Below the pieces are notes generated by a model. The model was given only the letters and a program-made list of their open reading frames with translations. It ran no database searches and was not told where the DNA came from. A program made the position numbers and the translations under genes. From Rallus limicola (lineage: Eukaryota > Chordata > Aves > Gruiformes > Rallidae), in contig JAKCOZ010000002.1 of assembly GCA_022605955.1 (NCBI GenBank), positions 66,754,783 through 66,818,782 on the forward strand: a stretch of 64,000 nt of DNA. The letters run 5' to 3'. Shown here piece by piece: positions 1 to 9,754 of the stretch. Position 1 is the first letter of the stretch, and each line of letters opens with the position of its first letter.

Positions 1-1280
1 ATGCTATATATAAAATTATGCATAATTATTAAAATTTGAGCTGAATTATTTTAGATTGTGTTAGTTCAGCATCTTAGTTATAAGATGCACACCTTTATTT
101 GTTATCCTTGATGGTGTCAGCTATTTTTAAAAATGCATTATTCCTCAAAGTAGACAGCCCACCAAGGTCTGGAACATTTTATTTGCCCCAGGCCCTAAAA
201 GCTTTCAGATGCAAGCCATGGAGAAGGGAGGTAACACAAGAAAGGAGAAACAAAGCAGCTCCCATTTCTGGTTACACTGGAAAAGACAACAGACAAGGAG
301 CTCCTCCTCACAGAGGAACAGAGGCTTTGAAAGACCTCTCTCATTTTTATAAAATAAAATGTCAATTTGCCCCTATATAATAGATTTCAGGCCATTATCC
401 ATTTCTCTGTAGCGGCCACAGTTTTATCATGTACTTAAAAACTAAGTAAAATACTATTCACCTTGAAATTTTTATATTATAAATATTGTGCCTAAACACA
501 AAGCTAGTTTGCAGTAGAACAGGTATTATCAACTTGAGATACTGCCTGCCAACAATTTTATACCTTATTTACCAAGCAAGCCTGCTCTCTCTCAGATCCC
601 ACATTAACACAGCTTTTGAATCCACCAGGCACTTCCAACCAAATATGAGAGAGGACTGTGTCTCAAAGATATTACTACAAGTTCCCACATAAAAGCAGGT
701 GGACAAATAAAGCACAGAAAAGATGCACAGAATAAAAGCCTCAACTGAACTTTCAGACACAAACCTACTGAAAAAAGCAAACTTCATTATTCACACAGCC
801 ACAATGTTACTTTCTTCTTTATAGAGTCTCACACAAATCTGCATGACTGACTTTCAAGCTTGAATTACAGAGACAAAAAAACCAAAGTTCCCTAAATCTT
901 ACTATAAGTGGGGTTTTATTTGTTTCACAGTGCCAATTCTAAAAGTAACACATAAATAAAGCCATTTAGAAAGAAATATTAGAAGCTGAGGTACATGATA
1001 AATGATCCTGTCACACGTTAAAACAAATTTGATGCAGCAGGTTTTTAGTATCACTGCAATATTCCTGAATTATGTTAATGAAAACTTTAATTCAGAAAAG
1101 CAATAGAAAAGTCAGTCTTTTCAGCTTTTTTTGCCTATGCATGTATCTTACACGTACCTGTCCATTCTATGTTTTCTATATAGAAATATAAAAAGTATAT
1201 TCTATAAATAACAGAAAATAACTCCAGTTCACACATTTCACAATAAAAATATCTTTGTGAATGCACCATGAAGAGCTCAC
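1..1280. other. Non-coding DNA, NFXL1 intron sequence
   Basis: AT-rich sequence downstream (in gene sense) of the last NFXL1 exon visible here. No further NFXL1 exon, RNA gene or clear repeat is recognisable. The short open frames are those expected by chance. Confidence 0.6.
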
Positions 1281-1414
1281 CATGGCCAGGGATAATCTTT
1301 CTTCCCAAAATCATCATCTGTCAAAGGAGAAGACACAAGGAAAAGGCTGTCTTTGGCCCACTTTTGAATACACACCAGGTGAAATATACAGAAGCATCCA
1401 CAACAGCTCCAGAC
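1281..1414 (-). CDS. NFXL1: NFXL1 exon 5 (RING/PHD-like finger, second half)
   Basis: Acceptor TTTAG at 1420-1415 and donor GTGAGC at 1280-1275. It encodes [19 protein letters not shown] and then an acidic DDDFGKK stretch ending in PWP. The Cys/His spacing continues the finger begun in the previous exon. It starts in phase 0 and ends in phase 2. Confidence 0.9.
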
Positions 1415-4400
1415 CTAAAGAGCAGATAAAATAGCCAATTGCTTTGTTAGGTTTCTTTTTGTGTCCACTGATTAAAACCTGCAATATCTGAAGAAATACA
1501 GGCTCACAGTTTTTCCATTTAAAAATCTGTTTCCATAGATAGATTATGCCTGTTGTTAGATTAATACAGACAGCTGTGCTGTTGCAATCCATATCTATCA
1601 TCTTTTCTTCCTACTCTGCCCTCAGAGCCCAAAATACTCATGTAAACACATGAGATGTTGATTGAAACAATCAAGAAATGTTGATTTAAACACACCTTTG
1701 AAGGTCACTAACCACAACCTTGTGCCCAAAGCAGGACTACTGCCAACGGCGTTCAGTTACAGCTTTGTCTAGCAAAGTTGGAAAATTCTCAAGGATCGAG
1801 ACTCCACGACCATCCCAGGCAAACTGCTCCAAGTGTCATACCATCTTCGTAGTACCCAATCTGCACCTTACAAGCCCCAGTTTGCACCAGCTGACACCAC
1901 AAATAAGTCTTAGCCACCTTCACAACTCCCAAGTAGAAAGGCTGCAACTGCATCATCTCTTAGCCTCCTCTTTGCCAGACTAAACAAGCCCCGCTCTCAA
2001 CCTCTCTCCCTGTCACATACTCTAGGTCTCCAGACATCTTGGTAGTTTGAAGTACTAAAAAGATTTTTTTCCCATTTAAAGTTTAAGATTTACATGCAAT
2101 GCTAGTAAGAAAAAAAATCTGATTAGAAGTGTCTTTTTTTTCAAAGAGCATGAGAGGTGTAAAACTGAGATCAGAATTAAAAGCAAATGTGTTTAAGAGA
2201 AGGTACTGGCAAAACCAACCCTGACTCCATCACTAAACCTTTACATTCTTGTTCCCAGTGTATTTTGCTTTGTCAGTTCTGGAGTGAAATCACAATCCTT
2301 TGCTCAGAGTATCACCCTGCTTCTAAAAAGCAATTTAAATGACAGAAATGCAGTTTTATGACTTGGGTATTTTCCATATATTGATGTTTTAAATCATCAT
2401 CTTAGAATGACTAAAACAATTTGGTAAGAGAAACACAACAGAAAATAAGTTTATTTTCTTTTTTAATAACTTATGACATTGTTATAAAATTATATTGTGA
2501 AAAGATTAAGAATTTCCACGTTATAGAGGCCAAAGTCAATTATGTAAGTTTTTAAAAATATAGTAACTTTTAAATATATAATAATCTCCTGTTTAGCTTT
2601 AAGAAAACACATTTGACCAAAACATTACAAATTCAACATAAACAAACCCTTGAGTTACCATCTCACTTCAGCTGAAATGAACTTTAAAGTTTAGCTAAAC
2701 ATTTAAATTCAGATTTGAGAAATCATGGATTAAGTGTTAAGGATTCGTATTTCTAGAATCACAGAAATATACTTAATTTTCTTTCTAAAAAAATGTTAAT
2801 GGCTGCAGTTTCATTGGATACTTGTAGTCCAAGCGCATTCAACACAAGAATTTACAAACATGCATTTGATTCAAGTAACAGTAACAGAGTTGGACCTGTC
2901 AATGTCAAAGGAAAGTTAATATATAACAAAAAGTGAAAAATATTTGTCCTGAAATCTCTCCCATGAAAATATATCTACTGAAATAGGACAATCTTCTCAG
3001 ACATGCCACCCTCCTCTTTCCCACGATCAACGTATGTAGTAGCAAAGCTTATCTTAGCTGCCTTGCTACACATCTAACAATATTTCCTAGTATTTCTTGC
3101 TTTGGTGATTGCTACAGCAATTCCAAGGCTTACTGAATTCAACATCGCAAACTCTGGCCTTCCTGCACTTCCCTTTTTCATCTGCTACTCTCCAAAATTA
3201 AAAATAGCTATTTAATCACAATTACAAGTGCATGTCAAGAAACACATACTCTGATTACAAGCTACACTTATGTAAGCACTTAGTTCCTCAAGTGTTTGAA
3301 AAATCTAAAGATGCAATTGCTGCTTTTAGGACTCTCTATTAAGAACACTCTATATTAAAAACATCAATACCAAGAATTACTTTAGTAATGTAATTAAACA
3401 CAATTTATTCAGTCAGTTATACCTGCTTTATTCTCAAAGACTAGTTTTAAATACTTACAGCTTGGTTCCTTTTGACTGAAGCAATGCAGATCAGACATGT
3501 CATAGCCCCTGACTGAAAAGCTTCATTCATGTACTGTCTTGTTCGTTCCAGTTCACTTGCATCTCCATCTTTAATGCACAAAGATGTTTAAAGCAATCAG
3601 TAATGTTTTAACTCCTACTCTGTACATGCTGAGACAGCTGTAAAAGCATTTTTTTCCTCTGAAGAGGGACCAGTCATATATTATTACCAGACTACACTAC
3701 TACAGGGCATAGAGGCAAGAAATACTGCCAGCATGCAATGCTAGGAATTTTCAATACAACACATCAGAATAGACTGCTTTCCTACCAATTATGGAAAAAG
3801 TCTAATACACAGACAATACTACTACCTTGTTTATGTTTTCATACCAGAAGTCAATAAATAAGTAAAAAAAATTAAAGTTACCAGTTTGGCTGGTATAAAT
3901 GGTAAATGTTTTGGCCAAAATCTTTCCTTGTTTTACTTCAGCATCGTCATCATCATCTTCAGATGAGGAGCTAAACTGGTCTTCAACTAGCTTTTTTGCA
4001 GCAGCCTGATTAGCCTTCTTAATTTCATCAAATTTCCTCTGTGAAGATAATTCTATTAAGAGAACAGATTAATTAAAATCACAACAGTCAATCTGAACAT
4101 GTACCACATTCAGCTGTACATACTTTATCCTTTTTTTTTTTTTTTAAGGAGCTTGCTTATTTTATTTAAGGGCAGTATGTGGTTTTCAATACCACACAGA
4201 TATAAACTGCATTTTCTTCTTACCTGCACATTATCCACAAAATTCACTGCAACAGGTCAATTACTGGTGACAAATCCAAACAAATGCACTAGAATATATA
4301 CATCTACAATGCAAATTTACTAAAATTATATTAAAAAAACCCAACAAACACAAAAAACCACACATATCCCAACCACAACTTTCATTGCAACTGGGGGAGG

Positions 4401-5527
4401 GTGGAGTTGGGGAGAGGGGGGAATAATCAGGTAATCCCTGACAAGATTTGCTGATACCATACAGCATCTCTTCCATCCCAATCTGGTACCTTCAAAATTA
4501 CTACTTGTATTAATCCCCTTTTATACAACAAGTCTTTCTAGCAATAGTAGGCTCATGCTATTTCTATAGCTGGCAACATTACAAGTGACAGGGTATTTTA
4601 ACATAATCTTTTAAAAACTGATTGTCTGTGAAATAGAGGAAGATTCTCTATTTCATGTGGACAAATATAATTACGTAACTGAGTTTATAACAAACCAAAG
4701 TGCTGAGACATAAGTCTTGGGCACCTCACAGGTCTTAAGGTACCTCCCAGCTGTCCACATTAGGCTACCGCATAAAATATATTTCCTGGGGGTTAGTCAA
4801 GTTTATTTTTGAGGCTTTCCTTAAGAAACGATGCTGCCATTTAGAAGAGCTCAGTATCGGGCACTTGAATTAGGTATTAACTCGCACCCCGAGCAACTCC
4901 CGGGCATTAGGCAGCCCGCAGCCCTCCAGGGCCGGGGCAGCGTGGCACGCTGACTGGAGTACCTCACGCTTGTCCCTAGCAGGCAGCACTCGCCTCAATT
5001 ATTTCCGACCGCACGGGTAAACAGCTGCTTCATCCGTCTCATGAGCTACTCTTCTGCTGGAGCGGTGCTGACCGTGCCACCCGGGGAGGACAGAGCCCCC
5101 GGCCGCTGGCCGACCCCTCCGCCTTTCCCCCCCGCAGGAAGGTACCTGCGGGCGGCACGTGGCCAGACGCCGGCTCGCTGCCGGCGAGGGAGCGGGGCCC
5201 GCCGGCCACACGAGCCCGCTCGCTTCCCATCCCTTCCCTTCCCCGCGACCAGGCAGTTGTAGGGGCTCCCCAATGCCCGGCTGGGCTCCGGGCCACAGCC
5301 GGCTCTACAGCCTGGTGCCCCGCAGATCCTGGCTGGGACGGGGGAAGGACACGGCACTCACCGTTGGCCGCCTCGCCGCTGACCCCCGCGGTCGCAACGC
5401 AGGCAGCGCCGCGGGCTCTCGGGGCTGGGGGTCGGGCAGTCGCCCCCGCACGGGCGGTGAGCCCGTCCCCGGGCCTGGCGCGGCCCCGACCCCGGCCCCG
5501 GCCGCCCTGGCGCCAGGCCGCCTCCAT
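1281..5527 (-). CDS. NFXL1: NFXL1, NF-X1-type zinc finger-like protein, N-terminal part (five exons, gene continues left)
   Basis: NFXL1 is the nuclear transcription factor X-box binding-like protein, which has an atypical RING/PHD-like finger followed by many NF-X1 zinc fingers and a C-terminal membrane segment. Only about 197 N-terminal residues are here. Exons in gene order are 5362-5527, 4224-4246, 3882-4038, 3459-3568 and 1281-1414. The phases join without a break (166, 23, 157, 110 and 134 nt). Recognition rests on the MEAAWRQ start followed by a GR-rich stretch, the [17 protein letters not shown] segment before an S/D/E-rich acidic run, and the cysteine motif [14 protein letters not shown] leading into a Cys/His/Trp-rich exon. 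All match the known order in vertebrate NFXL1. The NF-X1 repeats lie outside the window. The start ATG sits in a CpG island. Its place left of CNGA1 on the same strand agrees with mammalian synteny. Confidence 0.93.
1415..3458. other. NFXL1 intron 4
   Basis: About 2 kb of AT-rich intron. I see no exon, mobile element or RNA gene in it. Confidence 0.6.
3459..3568 (-). CDS. NFXL1: NFXL1 exon 4 (start of cysteine finger)
   Basis: Donor GTAAGTAT (3458-3451) and acceptor AAAG before 3568. It encodes [18 protein letters not shown] and the CLICIA cysteine pair, the first zinc ligands of the atypical RING. The entry phase matches the 1-nt overhang of the exon at 3882-4038. Confidence 0.92.
3882..4038 (-). 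CDS. NFXL1: NFXL1 exon 3 ([10 protein letters not shown] helix and acidic run)
   Basis: Acceptor TTCACAG before 4038 and donor GTAACTTT at 3881. It encodes [20 protein letters not shown], then [13 protein letters not shown] and [13 protein letters not shown]. This is the most recognisable NFXL1 N-terminal block. It begins in phase 0, so the upstream exon must end on a full codon. Confidence 0.93.
4224..4246 (-). CDS. NFXL1: Candidate NFXL1 23-nt microexon
   Basis: Exon 1 ends with one overhanging base, while the exon at 3882-4038 must start in phase 0. They therefore cannot be joined directly. A 23-nt segment between them has an acceptor TGTTGCAG and a strong donor GTAAGAAG. It supplies exactly two plus 21 bases and encodes VNFVDNVQ, ending where RKFDEIKK begins. 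The joining logic is seen in the sequence; use of the exon is an inference. Confidence 0.6.
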
Positions 5528-5890
5528 ACCTCCCCCGCCACTGGACGAGGCGCTACGGAGGGAGGTCAGCCCTCACCCACACCTCCGACCGAGCCCGCCC
5601 CGAGGAAAGCTCTCCCACCCAGCCGAGCCGAGCCCGGCCCCTCCGTCCGGAAGCGGCGGTGGAGGCAGCGGGGATACCGGTGAGCTCTCGCGGCAGCGCG
5701 ACTACAACTCCCAGCGCCCCCGCGCGGACGGGGCGGAAGTGGCCGCTGAGGGACTCCAACACCCAGCGTGCACCGGGACGCCACGCGGCTGCCCGACGAG
5801 GTGGTAAATCGCCTGAGGGAGGGGCTGTGGCGCGAGGTCCGTGCCGCCCTCGATAGGCGGGAAGATGGCCGCCGGTACTAGCAATAGCTG
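4880..5890. promoter_or_regulatory. CpG island / NFXL1 promoter region
   Basis: GC- and CpG-rich block in otherwise AT-rich surroundings. It contains NFXL1 exon 1 and the DNA upstream of it, so it most likely holds the minus-strand promoter. At 5861-5873 the plus strand reads GAAGATGGCCGCC, close to a YY1 site (AAGATGGCGGC). YY1 sites of this form often lie at transcription starts. Long open frames on both strands here follow from the low stop-codon frequency of GC-rich DNA. Confidence 0.75.
5362..5527 (-). CDS. NFXL1: NFXL1 exon 1 (start codon exon)
   Basis: ATG at 5527-5525 followed by [20 protein letters not shown], an N-terminus like that of mammalian NFXL1. Donor GTGAGTGC begins at 5361. 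The coding part is 166 nt (55 codons plus one base). The arginine/glycine-rich, low-complexity N-terminus is typical of this protein. Confidence 0.88.
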
Positions 5891-6030
5891 CTGTTTAGAA
5901 ATTTTGCTTAAGTAATATCCAGGTGCTACTGCACGCAGTTATGCATTGAGGATGCTGTGTGCTTCCTGGAAAGTTCTGATAAGTAAATGCAAGTTGAAAT
6001 AATCTTAACCTGATTTACATTTCCTGATAG

Positions 6031-6261
6031 AAGCACAGAATATTAGGAGTTGAAAGGCGCCTGGAAAAATCATCTAGTCCAACCCCCCTGCCAGAGCAGG
6101 ATCACCTAGACTAAATTGCACAGGAATGCATCTAGGAGGATTTGAATGTCTCCAGAGAAGGAGACTCCACAACCTCTCTGGGCAGTCGGTACCAGTGCTC
6201 TGTCACCCTCATAGTGAAAAAGTTCCTCCTTATGTTCACATGGAACTTCCTATGCTCCAGA
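6031..6261 (-). mobile_element. CR1 LINE 3' fragment (first of two)
   Basis: Read on the plus strand it shows the antisense CR1 3' end: AGTTGAAAGGCGCCTGGAAA, then AGTCCAACCCCCCTGCCAGA, followed by the CAACCTCTCTGGGCAG block. CR1 is the dominant avian LINE and is usually 5'-truncated, as here. The element runs 5' to 3' on the minus strand. Confidence 0.85.
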
Positions 6262-6790
6262 ATCATCAAGGTTGGAAAAGACCTTCAAGATCATCAAGTC
6301 CAACCATCAGCCCTACACCATTGTAACCTCTAAATCATCTCCAGAAGCCCTATGTCTTACTGTTTTTTGAACAGCTCCAGGGATGATGATTTCACCACCT
6401 CCCTGGACAGCTTGTTCCAATGCTTCACCACTCTTTCAGTGCAGAAATTTTTTATAATACCATTCTGAACCTCCCTGGTGCAACTTTAACCCATTCCCAC
6501 TTTTGTCATTCGTTATCAGGGAGAAGAGGCCAACACCCACCTCACTACAACCTCCTTTCAGGTAGCTGTAGAGAGATACAGTCTCCTCTCAGAGTCCTCT
6601 TCTCCAGCTGAAGAGCCCCAGTTCCCTCAGCCTCTCTTCATAATGCCTATTCTCCAGACCTCTAATCATCCTAGTTGCTCTTCTCTGAACCCTCTCCAGC
6701 ACCCCAATGTCCTTCCTATACTGTGGTGCCCAAAATTGCACACAGCACTCAAGGTGCATCCTCACCAGGGCTGAGCACTCATGTGCCGCA
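6262..6790 (-). mobile_element. CR1 LINE fragment with end of ORF2
   Basis: A second CR1 copy in the same orientation abuts the first. Its plus-strand left end is AATCATCAAGGTTGGAAAAG. The right part encodes on the minus strand the C-terminal ORF2 motif [24 protein letters not shown], upstream of the 3' end. The frame is degraded before and after this block. It is either a nested insertion or two successive insertions at one place. Confidence 0.85.
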
Positions 6791-8336
6791 AGGAAACTCT
6801 GCATTTAGGGTTGTTTTATTTTGCATTTTTTTCAGAAAGTAAATGTTTATAAAAGTGGAATAGTACAAGACTTCAATTAAAGAGTCTGAAAATAGTAAAT
6901 GACTGGAGGTCAATTCTGGTTTTCTGTTCTATTTTCAAGTGTGTTAATTTTTTATTCTCCATAGGCAGCTCATGACTAGAACTTGTGTCACAGACTGAAG
7001 AATTGATAAAATATAAATGTAGATCTCTGACTTTATTAATTAAAACTCATATCACACATTTCTTTAATACAACATCTTTAACTCTTCAGCAAAGGAGAAA
7101 AATGCTTCCTAAGTGCCTAGTGCAATATGACACAGCCCTATAGGATGCTGCTGATGCCATACAGATTGCAAATTATATTCAAGAGCTGAATTGGAAAAAT
7201 GCTGATTGCAAAGTCCAATATTCACCATGTAGTTTAATGCCAGAATAACACTTGCTCTTGTGTGCACAGAGTCTTTAATGAAATGATGGCATAGTCCTTC
7301 CCCTCACCACCATTTGTTATTCAAAACACAGTATCAACAGTGTATGAACAGCCATTTCATATTTACATGTATTCTCCTTGTTCTGTATATAAGTTATGCA
7401 TTAATTACTTCATAACATTAAATCATTGTAGTGAAATCAGGAGTTATTTATAGATCTCTCACATTCTGGAAACCTATCAACATTACCAAACAAATGAAAC
7501 AACCAGAAATGAACTTTACAAAAGATCCAACTTATAACTTCACCATCTTATTAAGGAGAAGCATAAAAGTAGAGATATTATCAAGTGATACTTACATACA
7601 TACTTTTTAAGAGTGTCAGTCTAATTACCAGGATTATCAAATGTCCCTGAACACAGAATTATCCATTCTCTCTTTGCAGTCCCTTTCTTCACTCCCTGTC
7701 ATCAAAATTTCCAACATTAAGTGGCTATGGTCAAAGTCTATTGAAAATACCCAGCTGAAACCACAACTAAAAAACCACAATTTTTGCCAGTGTTGCCAAA
7801 CCTTTAGCCCTCATATCTGCATTGTAGATATACCTAATTCTTTATGTAATATCCCACAATTAATTAACCTTATGTTAATCAGTAGAGATTAAAATATGTT
7901 TCTTCATACACAAATTTAATATCATGACTATATTGACTTCAAATAGTTAATACAATTGTTACCAACTCTTCCTTCTTCCCATAAGTAGACACAAATAAAT
8001 TATTATAAAATAGCAAAACTTTTTATATCTTCCAGTATATTTCTGTATATAGATTGAATGCATTTTCTGTAGAGTGCCCTTACATCAAGAGTACATAATG
8101 CATTAGCAGGTAATACCAACTGTTCATGGAAGAGCAAGGTGTTATCTTCCATCCTCATTCTCAATCCTTTTTCTTGTCAAAGCCTCCCAAATATGTGCTG
8201 CTTGTAGGAAATTAGTGGCATTACCTCATCAAATAATTTTTCATAATTAATAGTCAGGTCCTACAAAGATTAGAAATGAATGTATTCATCTCCATGCAAG
8301 GTTTTACCCTAAGTCTTATTGGCAGCCTCCAGTGTT
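6791..8336. other. CNGA1 3' UTR and intergenic DNA
   Basis: AT-rich sequence directly downstream of the CNGA1 stop codon. Part of it should be CNGA1 3' UTR. Several AATAAA-like hexamers occur on the minus strand but none stands out. No other gene is seen between CNGA1 and NFXL1. Confidence 0.5.
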
Positions 8337-9754
8337 TTATTCTGCTTTTGACACTCCAGGTTGATCTGTGGATGGATCTGCTGCTTCTAAGTCTGCAAAT
8401 TCTTGCTCTATAACTGGCTTCAATATTTTCTCAATTTGTGTAAGTCTCTTTTTCAGTTTCTGTTGTGCAGCTTCGTACTCAGCCAACAACCTGGCAAACT
8501 TTGTTTGTAATCTGTCCATCATTCCTTCCATGTAGGTGACCTTCTCCTCCAGATCTTTAGGATCACTTCCTAAATTTGCTATTTCAATGTCCAGCAACCC
8601 ATCTTTCATTAGGATTTGCTTGCCTTTTTCTTCCAGCATAGCCTTTGCATCTGGATACTCTGTTAAAGCCTCCATCAGATCATCTTTGGAAAGACAGAAC
8701 AAGTCCGAGTATCCGATACTTCTAATATTGGCCGTTCTTCGATTGCCAGCTTTGCTACCTTTGATATTAAGAATGCTAATTTCTCCAAAATAGCTGCCAT
8801 CACTTAGGACCACAAATTGGGTGATTCCATCATCAGCAACTACTGCCAGCTTGCCTTCTTTGATAATGTACATCTCTCGTCCGATATCTCCTTTTCTGCA
8901 AATATAATCTCCAGGGCTGTATACCTGTGGCTGGAGCTTCAAAACCAGTTCAACCAACAGACCAGCTTCGCAGTCTGCAAAGATCCGCACTTTTTTTAGT
9001 GTTTCCAGGTGAACATTGATTGCAATCTCTGCTCTTAGTTTATCTGGCAGATACTTCAGGACTTCCCTTTCATCCACTGCCTTCTTGTTTGTCCACAGGT
9101 AGTCGAACCACTTTATAACTCTTTTTTCCATGTCTTTACTCACATTCCGAAAGTGCATATACTGCTTGATAGCATCGATCCTCGCTTGAAACTCTGCCCT
9201 GGCAGCGTTCATGTTGGAGATCATGGAGCCCACATTACCAACAATGGTAGCAAAAATCAATACTCCAACCAAAAAGTCAACAACCACAAAGAAATACTCA
9301 GAATCTCTTACAGGAGGGGGTGTTTCACCAATAGTAGTCAGGGTCAGTGTTGACCAGTAGAGACTGTAGACATACTTTCTAGTCAGACGGGCAAATTCAG
9401 GATCTGAGGTGTTGGGGTAGACCCATGTGTCTGCCCCAAATCCAATGGCTTTTGAGATTGAGTAGTATACACAGGCATTCCAATGAATAATAATCACAAT
9501 GTACATGACAAGATTAGAGATCCTGAAAATATTTGGGTAGTTTGTCCTTGTTTCTGTTCGCTGGAAGAACTCAAACATCCGAGCTACTCTCAGTAGTCTG
9601 TTTATTCTTAATTCTGGGTAATTCAGTCCTAATTTAAAGTATAAGAGATCAGTTGGTATGATGGACAGAAAATCTAATTTGAATTGAAAAGATGATTTAT
9701 ATTTCTCTCGAAGCTTTTGTTCTTCTTTTACCAGAAGGCCTTGCTCCAGGTAAC
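8337..9754 (-). CDS. CNGA1: CNGA1 exon 7 (S3-S6, pore, cyclic-nucleotide-binding domain, stop)
   Basis: Acceptor ATTTTAG just before GTTACCTGG; the stop TAA is at 8339-8337. It encodes residues 173-644, two thirds of the protein, as one uninterrupted exon. That is the usual layout of this gene. It contains the pore motif TIGETPPP, the CNBD phosphate-binding segment [20 protein letters not shown] and the C-terminal coiled coil. Confidence 0.97.

Noticed and set aside
5039..5884. Overlapping open frames on both strands at 5.0-5.9 kb
   Set aside because: CpG-island composition effect. One minus-strand frame is NFXL1 exon 1; the part beyond its donor at 5361 is intron.
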